Notes under the pieces: generated by a model | Told to the model about the DNA's origin: nothing | Databases searched by the model: none | What the model saw: the letters and a program-made list of their open reading frames with translations, nothing else | Program-made: the position numbers and the translations under genes | NCBI GenBank assembly: GCA_045636205.1 | Contig: JAZTXE010000085.1 | Coordinates: 1-22,055, forward strand | Length of the DNA: 22,055 bases | DNA from: JAZRUF01 sp045636205 | Lineage (GTDB): Bacteria; Bacillota; Clostridia; Oscillospirales; JAAYXM01 | Direction of reading: 5' to 3' | Part shown: positions 7,167-13,810 of the stretch, piece by piece | Layout: every line of letters begins with the position of its first letter | Numbering within the stretch: the stretch's first letter is position 1

Positions 7167-8255
7167 ATGTCCGGAAGAATGTTGCAGAGTCTTGTTCTCC
7201 AAATGAAGGAGGCGACCGATCGCGTTATCGGTGTGGTTGATGCTGCCGGTACGGTTGTTGCTTGCAGTGATTTAACTCAGATCGGAGCGGTGCGTGAAGA
7301 TGCTATCAATGCTCTTTACAGCTCGGGGGATGCGTATGCCGCAAGCCGTGGCTTTACATACAAGCCTTTGTCCAACTGGAGTGTGCGCTTTGACTATGCC
7401 GTGTTTATCGAGGGCGAGGATGAGTATGCTAAAAGCCTTTGCATGATGGCATCTATCGCGCTTAACAATGCAAAGAGCTTCTATGATGAAAAACACGATA
7501 AGGCGACTTTTATCAAAAATATTATTTTGGATAATATTTTACCCGGGGATATTTATGTGCGTTCAAATGAGCTGCACTTCCCGGTCGATACCCCATACAT
7601 CGTATTTCTTATCCGTCAGGTTGATAAGACTGACGTTGGTGCGGTTGATGTTGTGCAGAACCTTTTCCCGGACAAGCAGCGTGATTTTGTTATAAGCATA
7701 AGCGAGCAGGATATGGTGCTTGTAAAAGAGGTACGCATGAATGTTGAGACCAAGGAGTTTATAAAGCTCGCTAAAGAGATTGAAGAGACTATCAATACCG
7801 AGCTTTATATAAAGACTGTTATTGGTATCGGTACAGTGGCACCGGGTCTTAAGGATCTTGCCGTATCATACAAGGAAGCTCAGGCGGCTATTGAGGTCGG
7901 TAAGGTGTTTGACACTGAAAAGAACATCATAAGCTATGAGAATCTGGGCATAGGCCGTCTTATCTATCAGCTGCCTACTACTATGTGTGAGATGTTCTTA
8001 TCCGAGGTGTTTAAGAAAAATTCCATTGATGCTCTGGATCAGGAGACTCTTTTTACAATTCAGAAGTTCTTTGAGAATAACTTAAACGTTTCGGAAACCT
8101 CCAGAAAGCTTTTTGTACATCGTAATACTCTGGTATACCGCTTGGAGAAGATTAAGAAGATAACAGGGCTCGACCTGCGCGAGTTTGACCATGCAATAAT
8201 CTTTAAGGTTGCGCTCATGGTCAAGCGTTATCTCTCCTCACGTGATTGCTATTAA
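7167..8255 (+). CDS. CdaR/PucR-type transcriptional regulator with C-terminal helix-turn-helix
   Basis: The 362-residue protein from ATG 7167 begins MSGRMLQSLVLQMKEATDRVIGVVDAAG. It shows an N-terminal sensory region (about 1-115), a central GGDEF-like region containing TVIGIGTVAPGLKDLAVSYKEAQAAIEVG (about 220-250), and a C-terminal PucR-type HTH_30 domain with the LNVSETSRKLFVHRNTLVYRLEKI block near 310-335. This architecture is that of CdaR-like activators of carbohydrate diacid or related metabolism. The effector and target genes here are unknown. The start was chosen because GGAG lies 7-8 nt upstream; the ATG at 7089 lacks a ribosome binding site and would add 26 residues unlike the family. 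pckG upstream is a possible but unproven target. Confidence 0.85.
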   Translation: MSGRMLQSLVLQMKEATDRVIGVVDAAGTVVACSDLTQIGAVREDAINALYSSGDAYAASRGFTYKPLSNWSVRFDYAVFIEGEDEYAKSLCMMASIALNNAKSFYDEKHDKATFIKNIILDNILPGDIYVRSNELHFPVDTPYIVFLIRQVDKTDVGAVDVVQNLFPDKQRDFVISISEQDMVLVKEVRMNVETKEFIKLAKEIEETINTELYIKTVIGIGTVAPGLKDLAVSYKEAQAAIEVGKVFDTEKNIISYENLGIGRLIYQLPTTMCEMFLSEVFKKNSIDALDQETLFTIQKFFENNLNVSETSRKLFVHRNTLVYRLEKIKKITGLDLREFDHAIIFKVALMVKRYLSSRDCY

Positions 8256-8261
8256 TGAAAA

Positions 8262-8297
8262 ACGTCCGGCTCGGGCTTTAAGGCTTGAGTCGGACGT
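8262..8297. other. Stable hairpin between regulator and ftsE; terminator-like on the reverse strand
   Basis: ACGTCCG (8262-8268) pairs with CGGACGT (8291-8297), and the inner arms CTCGGGC/GCTTGAG extend the helix to about 15 bp with several G-U pairs. On the forward strand it is followed by AAAGATG, a poor terminator. On the reverse strand it is followed by TTTTTC. It may separate regulator and ftsE transcripts or stop antisense transcription. Confidence 0.5.
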
Positions 8298-8351
8298 AAA
8301 GATGAAAAAAAGAAGTTTTTAGATAAATAGGTAAAAAAGGGGAAATTTCTT

Positions 8352-9041
8352 ATGGTGCGTTTGCTCGACGTTTGCAAGGTGTACGAAAACGGAACACCTG
8401 CGCTTACGGGCATCAATTTGCGCGTGGATGACGGTGAATTTGTATTTTTAGTCGGCTCATCCGCTTCGGGAAAGTCCACGCTTGTAAAAATACTTACAAG
8501 TGAGGTCGAGATGACCAGCGGAAGAGGTAATGTCAACGGCTTTAATTTAAATAAACTCAAACCTTCGGACATTCCGAAGCTTCGCCGAACCATCGGTGTA
8601 GTCTTCCAGGATTTCAGATTGATTGAGAAAAAGACGATTTATGAAAACGTGGCATTTGCAATGCGTGCAGTCGGTGCTCCGCCGAGAATTATCAAAAAGC
8701 GTGTGCCTTACGTTCTCAATCTTGTAGGGCTTTCAAACAAAATGTATGCCCATCCGTATGAGCTCTCCGGCGGAGAACAGCAGCGCGTAGCGATTGCGCG
8801 TGCGCTTGTAAATAATCCGAGTATGATTATTGCTGATGAGCCAACCGGAAACCTTGATCCGAAGATGGCAATGGATATTATGATGCTGCTTGAGCGTATA
8901 AATTCGTTGGGCACAACTCTTCTGGTGGTTACGCATGAGCGCGAACTGGTCAATACATTCTCAAAGCGCGTTATCGCTATAGGCGATGGACGCATCGTTA
9001 GTGATAAGATGGGCGGGTACTATCAAAATGAAACTTTATAA
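8352..9041 (+). CDS. ftsE: Cell-division ABC transporter ATP-binding protein FtsE
   Basis: The 229-residue ATPase has Walker A GSSASGKST (near 36; most FtsE proteins have G-P-S-G-A-G-K-S/T), Q-loop VFQDFRLIEKKTIYENV (near 84), signature LSGGEQQRVAIARAL (near 138), Walker B MIIADEPTGNLD (near 158) and H-loop VVTHER (near 193). The Q-loop block DFRLIEKKTIYENVAFAMR is characteristic of FtsE. With FtsX it forms a membrane complex that transmits ATP hydrolysis to extracellular peptidoglycan hydrolases rather than moving a solute. A Shine-Dalgarno AAGGGGAAA precedes ATG 8352. The gene overlaps ftsX by 14 bp, indicating translational coupling. Confidence 0.95.
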   Translation: MVRLLDVCKVYENGTPALTGINLRVDDGEFVFLVGSSASGKSTLVKILTSEVEMTSGRGNVNGFNLNKLKPSDIPKLRRTIGVVFQDFRLIEKKTIYENVAFAMRAVGAPPRIIKKRVPYVLNLVGLSNKMYAHPYELSGGEQQRVAIARALVNNPSMIIADEPTGNLDPKMAMDIMMLLERINSLGTTLLVVTHERELVNTFSKRVIAIGDGRIVSDKMGGYYQNETL

Positions 9042-9915
9042 TATTACTTATTTCATACGTGAAGCGCTTTCGAGCATTGTAACGCATCGGTTCATGAGCT
9101 TTGCAGCGGCGGGTGTAATATGTGCTTGTCTGCTTATAACCGGAAGTTTTCTAATGGTTGCTGTCAACGTTGAAAACATACTCGACGAGGTGGAGAACCA
9201 AAACGAAGTAGTTGTCTTTGTTGATGACAGTTATGACGAAGATGCCGCACGAGAGTTAAAAGACACTCTTTTGGATGTTGATAACGTAGCCGATGCGATG
9301 TTTGTATCAAAGGAAGAAGCTTTCAGCAAGTTCCAAACCGAGTTGGGTGAAGAAAGCGAGCTGCTTGAGGGATTGGAAAACGATAACCCGCTTAGAAACC
9401 GCTTTACACTCAAGCTCCATGATATTTCAAAAACCGCAAACACCGCAAAGGCGCTTGAGCGTGTCGACGGCATAGCCAAGGTTCAGGCACGCAGCGATAT
9501 TTCGGATAAAATACTGCAGGTGCGGGGACTTGTAACCGCAATTTGCCTGGTTTTGATAATCGTCTTGCTTGCAGTCAGCGTATTTATTATTTCAAATACT
9601 GTTAACCTTACGATTTTTAACCGTCGTGAGGAAATTGCCATAATGAAAATGGTAGGTGCTACAAACGGCTTTGTCCGCATACCGTTTGTTATCGAGGGTA
9701 TGCTTCTGGGTCTTGCCGGCGCAGTCATAGCCTTGTTCTTGCAATGGTTAGTTTATGTATATGTATCACGCACTGCGCTTGAGGGCATACAGATGTTTAA
9801 CATCATAGGCTTTGGCGAGTTGTTCGTTCCGCTGCTTTCGATTTTCATGGGTGTGGGAGTTTTCGTCGGCTGCATAGGAAGTGCGATTATACTGCGTAAA
9901 TTCCTGAAGGTATAG
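9028..9915 (+). CDS. ftsX: Cell-division protein FtsX
   Basis: The 295-residue protein from ATG 9028 begins MKLYNITYFIREALSS. It has one transmembrane helix at about 22-47, an extracytoplasmic domain at about 48-165, and three further helices at about 168-191, 217-245 and 262-288. The cytoplasmic loop carries SNTVNLTIFNRREEIAIMKMVGA, the usual FtsX/MacB-type coupling segment. FtsX binds and activates cell-wall hydrolases through its extracellular loop when FtsE cycles ATP. The start overlaps the last 14 bp of ftsE; an in-frame upstream ATG/GTG near 8986 lies deep inside ftsE and gives non-family residues. The next gene encodes a coiled-coil M23 hydrolase, its likely partner. Confidence 0.95.
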   Translation: MKLYNITYFIREALSSIVTHRFMSFAAAGVICACLLITGSFLMVAVNVENILDEVENQNEVVVFVDDSYDEDAARELKDTLLDVDNVADAMFVSKEEAFSKFQTELGEESELLEGLENDNPLRNRFTLKLHDISKTANTAKALERVDGIAKVQARSDISDKILQVRGLVTAICLVLIIVLLAVSVFIISNTVNLTIFNRREEIAIMKMVGATNGFVRIPFVIEGMLLGLAGAVIALFLQWLVYVYVSRTALEGIQMFNIIGFGELFVPLLSIFMGVGVFVGCIGSAIILRKFLKV

Positions 9916-9942
9916 GCTAATCCGGAAAGGGGTTGTATCTTT

Positions 9943-11139
9943 GTGAAGAAAAAACACGTAAAGATAGTTGCGGCAATTATTGCAGGTCTCTTGGCGCTTC
10001 TTTTGATTGCGCCCATCGTTCTGGATGTTATCTATTATTCAAATTCCGGTGCGTCTGCGGCATCCACGGTTGCGGGGCTAAACAGTAAGCTCGACGATTT
10101 GGAAAAAGAGAAAAAGCAAATTCAAAAGGAAATTAACCGTTTAAAAAGCGAGAAGAGCTCAACTCAGGCTAAAAAGAATGTGCTTGACCGCGAAATATCC
10201 GTAATGCAAAAGGAAATCAATACGGTCAGCAGCCTTATAAGCACACTTGATACGCAAATTAATCAGTTTACTTCAGAACTTGCGGATATTGAAAACAAAG
10301 AAAAAGAACAGTATGAAGCGTATAAGCTGCGCGTACGTGTTATGGAAGAAGAGGGAAGTGTTTCGTATATAAGTGTACTTTTGGCGGCGGAAAGTTTTTC
10401 GGATTTACTTACCAAAGTAGAGATAATCCAAAACGTTATGACGCATGACCAAAATCTCATGACCAGGCTTAAGGAAACGCGCGCCGAGGTTGAGCAAAAG
10501 AAAAAGGAAATTCAAGCAAGCCGCGCCGAGCAGGCAGCGGCTAAGGCTAAGCTCGTAAGAAGCCAGGATGCACTGGAGGTTAAATCCGGTGAAATGGGCG
10601 ATGTCATTCATGAACTCAGCGACGAGCAAGCTAAGTACCAGAAAGAGTTTAATGAAGCTGAGCGGGCTATGCAGTCTGCAAAGAATGAACTTAAAAAGCT
10701 GTTAAACAGCAGTAAATCATCACAGACTAAATATGTAGGCGGCACTTTTATGTGGCCGACTCCGAGTTGTACAATTATTACATCCGCTTACGGTATGCGT
10801 TATGACCCGATTACGCGCGTTCGCAGTAAGCATACGGGTGTGGACATCGGCGCAAGGCAGGGTTCAAATATCGTTGCGTCAAACTCGGGAACTGTCGTCA
10901 CTTCGGGATGGTCGTCAAAAGGCTACGGCAACTATGTGGTTATCAACCACGGTGGCGGTATGAGTACGCTTTATGCTCATATGAGTAAGCGCCTGGTTTC
11001 CAAGGGACAGACCGTAAGCAAGGGCGATGTTATAGGACTCGTCGGTTCTACCGGTTACTCGACCGGTCCGCACCTGCATTTTGAAATTTTGAAAAATGGT
11101 GAAGATACCAATCCGATGAATTATTTTACCAAGAGTTAG
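9943..11139 (+). CDS. EnvC-like murein hydrolase: membrane-anchored coiled coil plus M23 (LytM) peptidase
   Basis: The 398-residue protein has a basic N-terminus and a membrane anchor or signal at about 7-28, a long coiled coil at about 42-265 (rich in K, E, Q heptads), and a C-terminal M23 domain. Zinc-site residues H297 and D301 (HTGVD) and H379 (HLHFE, 377-381), plus the catalytic H346 (YAHMS), are all present, so it is probably an active endopeptidase rather than a degenerate activator such as E. coli EnvC. The start is GTG 9943 with GGAAAGGGG about 10 nt upstream. It lies 27 bp after ftsX, paralleling FtsEX partnerships with CwlO in Bacillus, PcsB in Streptococcus and EnvC in E. coli. 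It acts outside the membrane in wall remodelling. Confidence 0.92.
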   Translation: MKKKHVKIVAAIIAGLLALLLIAPIVLDVIYYSNSGASAASTVAGLNSKLDDLEKEKKQIQKEINRLKSEKSSTQAKKNVLDREISVMQKEINTVSSLISTLDTQINQFTSELADIENKEKEQYEAYKLRVRVMEEEGSVSYISVLLAAESFSDLLTKVEIIQNVMTHDQNLMTRLKETRAEVEQKKKEIQASRAEQAAAKAKLVRSQDALEVKSGEMGDVIHELSDEQAKYQKEFNEAERAMQSAKNELKKLLNSSKSSQTKYVGGTFMWPTPSCTIITSAYGMRYDPITRVRSKHTGVDIGARQGSNIVASNSGTVVTSGWSSKGYGNYVVINHGGGMSTLYAHMSKRLVSKGQTVSKGDVIGLVGSTGYSTGPHLHFEILKNGEDTNPMNYFTKS

Positions 11140-11149
11140 GACGGGTTTG

Positions 11150-12355
11150 ATGAAAAAACGCTTTGTTATGACAACGCTTGCTCTGATGCTGCTTACCGCG
11201 GCGGTTACTTACGGTATGGCATTTTACATGAGCAAGCAGAGCTATGAAACTAAAATTGGCGAGCTCAATAAACGCTCTGAGCAATACGCTAAAATTGCAG
11301 AGGTGCAGGGCTATATTGATAAGTACTATGTGAATGATTATGATGAAAAGGCGGTAACCGACGGTGCGGCAGCTGGAATGGTTGCGTATTTAGGTGATAA
11401 ATGGTCATACTATCTTACGGCGGATCAGTTTGCCGACTTAAACGAGTCTCTTAACAACAAGCTTGTAGGCATAGGTGTGAATGTAGCATATGATGTGGAC
11501 AGTGGAGGAATCCTTGTCTATGAACTTTTTCCGGATACACCGGCAGAGGATTCGGGACTGTTGCCGATGGATGTCATCTATGAGGTTGATGGTGTTTCGG
11601 TAAGTGAGCTTGGCTACGACGCGGCGGTAAATAAAGTTCGCGGCGAAGAGGGAACCGCGGTTAAGCTTAGCGTATACCGTGAGTCAACGCAAGAGTATCT
11701 TACTTTTAACGTAACGCGTGAGAATGTGCAGATAGAAGCAATCAGCTCTCAGATACTAACCGGCGGCATCGGATATGTAAAAATCCGAAACTTCGATTTA
11801 AACGTTGATAAATCATTTGCGGAATCCATTTCAAATCTGCAAAAGGCGAAAGTAAAAGCTATAGTATTTGACGTAAGAAATAATCCGGGTGGCGCACTGC
11901 AGTCGCTGGTTGCGTGCCTGGACATCCTGCTTCCGGAGACTGAGCTGATAAGCGCGGTCGACAAAGCCGGGGAGAAGACCGTGTATAAATCAGATGCAAA
12001 CTTTATCGATCTCCCCATGGCGGTAATAACAAATGAGCACAGCATAAGTGCAGCTGAGTTTTTTGCCGCATCACTTCAGGAGCATGGAAAAGCTGAAATT
12101 GTCGGCATGCCTACTACAGGCAAAGGATGCTCCCAAGTTCCGATACAGCTCAAGGACGGCTCGGGTATAATGCTCTCCACGCAGAAATACTACACCGCTA
12201 AAGGCATAAGCCTTGCAGAAGCCGGCGGTATTGTTCCAGACCGGAAAGTTGAGCTTACTCAAGAAGAACAAACGCGCTTTTATAAGCTTACTCAAGCTGA
12301 GGACCGCCAGCTACAAACAGCGGTTGATATAGTAAAGGCAAAAATTTCCGCTTGA
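11150..12355 (+). CDS. S41 family C-terminal processing peptidase (CtpA-like) with PDZ domain
   Basis: The 401-residue protein has an N-terminal signal anchor (about 5-25), a helical cap (35-85), a PDZ domain with LVGIGVNVAYD and PAEDSGLLPMDVIYEVDG (about 95-180), and the S41 catalytic core containing GYVKIRNF and VFDVRNNPGGALQSLV. The Ser-Lys dyad is S300 (SISAAEFF) and K325 (TTGKGCSQ), 25 residues apart as in E. coli Tsp. It cleaves protein C-termini outside the membrane. ATG 11150 is preceded by TAGGACGGG that overlaps the stop of the M23 gene; an adjacent TTG at 11147 is the alternative start. Close spacing (10 bp) puts it in the ftsEX operon, where it may process or turn over wall hydrolases. 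Confidence 0.93.
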   Translation: MKKRFVMTTLALMLLTAAVTYGMAFYMSKQSYETKIGELNKRSEQYAKIAEVQGYIDKYYVNDYDEKAVTDGAAAGMVAYLGDKWSYYLTADQFADLNESLNNKLVGIGVNVAYDVDSGGILVYELFPDTPAEDSGLLPMDVIYEVDGVSVSELGYDAAVNKVRGEEGTAVKLSVYRESTQEYLTFNVTRENVQIEAISSQILTGGIGYVKIRNFDLNVDKSFAESISNLQKAKVKAIVFDVRNNPGGALQSLVACLDILLPETELISAVDKAGEKTVYKSDANFIDLPMAVITNEHSISAAEFFAASLQEHGKAEIVGMPTTGKGCSQVPIQLKDGSGIMLSTQKYYTAKGISLAEAGGIVPDRKVELTQEEQTRFYKLTQAEDRQLQTAVDIVKAKISA

Positions 12356-12379
12356 TTTATTAAGGTATAAGTATATTTG

Positions 12380-12417
12380 CCCGCCTTCTCCCATATATAC
12401 TATGGGAGGAGGCGCGG
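12380..12417 (+). promoter_or_regulatory. 14-bp hairpin masking the ribosome binding site of the next gene
   Basis: CGCCTTCTCCCATA (12382-12395) pairs over all 14 positions (one G-U) with TATGGGAGGAGGCG (12401-12414) around the loop TATAC. Two more pairs are possible past a bulge (C12381-G12416, C12380-G12417). The Shine-Dalgarno GGGAGGAGG and the edge of the GTG start lie in the 3' arm. No U-run follows, so it is not a terminator. A TATACT in the loop resembles a -10 box but lacks a -35. Confidence 0.65.
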
Positions 12418-13118
12418 TGATTTTGTTGGGGATTGTACTGTCATCGGATAAAAACAGCAGGATTTACCAAGATACGCAGGCGGATTTCCCGCTTGTTAAA
12501 CTCGAGCTTTGCAAAATGCGATGCGCGAAGCGTTGGATTAAGAAACTTGGCGGAAGCGGCGTGTCAAGGGTTGCAGTTTCGGATAAGATGAGCGCTGCAC
12601 TTAAACCGCTGCTTGATAAATACGGTATAGCTCCTGTTACCGGCGATGAGCTTTTGCCCCGATTGGGTGCACGAATAGCGCTTGGTGCGCTTTGTTATAA
12701 TAATATACCGGTTGCAAATACCGGAGCGGAGATATATTCAGGTAGTGCGTATGCGTTTGATGCAGTGTCAGCCTGCAGTAAAGTGATGCGATATGTGTCA
12801 GTCTTTGGACTCGGGAGCGAGAATCTTGCTCAAAGAGCTAGTGAGGAGCTCGGTATTTCGCCTGTTTTTGGTGCATTGCCTGTAGGGCTGTGCGAAAACA
12901 TCTTGCGCTTGTATTTGGGCACAAGTAAACCGCTCTTTGCAATTATAACAAAAAAACAAATACTTGAATTTGAAAGTGCAGATATTGTTTTGCCGGAGAA
13001 ATATTCCGTGCTGTGTGATTCGGAAAATACACTTGGATTTGCCCAAGCCCTTGTGCAGAGCGGAAAACTGGCGATTTCACAAATTGCTATCCGTGATGTG
13101 CGGTTGAGCAAATGTTAA
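12417..13118 (+). CDS. Unrecognised 233-residue cytoplasmic protein
   Basis: I do not recognise the family. From GTG 12417 the product starts MILLGIVLSSDKNSR. It has no signal peptide or clear membrane helix. Visible features are a Lys/Arg/Cys-rich stretch near 28-45, alternating strand/helix patterning such as RYVSVFGLGSENLAQRASEELG (near 125-145) followed by ISPVFG, and a DIVLPEKYSVLC strand-turn near 195-205. This suggests an alpha/beta fold. GTG 12417 is preferred because AGGAGG lies just upstream. ATG 12402 would place that sequence inside the gene and leave no ribosome binding site. It stands between the S41 protease and greA and has no terminator of its own. Translation is probably limited by the hairpin over its start. 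Confidence 0.75.
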   Translation: MILLGIVLSSDKNSRIYQDTQADFPLVKLELCKMRCAKRWIKKLGGSGVSRVAVSDKMSAALKPLLDKYGIAPVTGDELLPRLGARIALGALCYNNIPVANTGAEIYSGSAYAFDAVSACSKVMRYVSVFGLGSENLAQRASEELGISPVFGALPVGLCENILRLYLGTSKPLFAIITKKQILEFESADIVLPEKYSVLCDSENTLGFAQALVQSGKLAISQIAIRDVRLSKC

Positions 13119-13143
13119 AAATGTGTTCAAAAAAATGTTAGAC

Positions 13144-13172
13144 TTGACATTTGACGCGTATTTCTATATAAT
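13144..13172 (+). promoter_or_regulatory. Consensus sigma-A promoter of greA
   Basis: TTGACA (13144-13149) and TATAAT (13167-13172) match the consensus at all twelve positions with 17-bp spacing. The leader before greA is about 60 nt. Confidence 0.92.
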
Positions 13173-13241
13173 ATTGTACAATGTTTGTTTTAAACTTAAA
13201 ACGTTTTATATAATTAAATGTTTATAGAAGGGGTAAATAAC

Positions 13242-13715
13242 ATGCAAAAGGTTTACAAGCTTTCAAAAGAGCGCTTACAGGAGCTTAAAGAGGAGCTCGA
13301 ATATTTAAAAACTGTTCGTGAAAAGGAAGTTGCTGACCAGATAAAGGAAGCGCGTTCCTTTGGTGATTTGTCCGAGAACAGTGAGTACGATGAGGCTAAA
13401 AACGAGCAGGGCAAACTTTTCTCGCGTATTGCAGAAGTAGAAAATATCCTGTCAAACTATGTCCTTATTGAGGATGTTGATGCGGATAATGATACGGTTG
13501 TTACTGGAACAAAGGTAATAGTAGAGGATATGGAGGACGGCTCCAAAGAAGAGTACCACATCGTAGGCTCTCAGGAGGCAGATCCCTACCAGCGCAGAAT
13601 TTCAGACGAATCTCCGTTCGGTAAAGCTCTTTTGGGTAAAAAAGCCGGCGAGATTGCAAGCGTAGAAGCTCCGGCAGGAGTTTTACAGTACAAGGTTGTT
13701 GAAATTATTAGATAA
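13242..13715 (+). CDS. greA: Transcription elongation factor GreA
   Basis: The 157-residue protein (family 157-160) starts MQKVYKLSKERLQELKEEL. It has the N-terminal antiparallel coiled coil whose tip carries ARSFGDLSENSEYDEAK (near 35-50), with the acidic D and E residues that enter the RNA polymerase secondary channel. The C-terminal FKBP-like domain shows YHIVGSQEADP and ISDESPFGKALLGKKAGE. GreA stimulates transcript cleavage to rescue backtracked polymerase. ATG 13242 with AGAAGGGG 8 nt upstream is preferred over ATG 13218, which lacks a ribosome binding site. It is driven by a consensus promoter and followed by a terminator. Confidence 0.97.
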   Translation: MQKVYKLSKERLQELKEELEYLKTVREKEVADQIKEARSFGDLSENSEYDEAKNEQGKLFSRIAEVENILSNYVLIEDVDADNDTVVTGTKVIVEDMEDGSKEEYHIVGSQEADPYQRRISDESPFGKALLGKKAGEIASVEAPAGVLQYKVVEIIR

Positions 13716-13725
13716 AACGTGATTG

Positions 13726-13763
13726 AAACAGCCGGGAAGCTATTGCATCCCAGCTGTTTTTTT
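13726..13763 (+). terminator. Intrinsic terminator after greA
   Basis: AAACAGC (13726-13732) pairs with GCTGTTT (13753-13759), and GGGA with TCCC inside after a C-A mismatch, followed by a run of T to 13763. lysS begins 48 bp later and may be reached by read-through. Confidence 0.8.
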
Positions 13764-13810
13764 CTCGAAATAAAAGAAGTTATATGTCCAGGAAGGATAC
13801 GGTGGTCACC

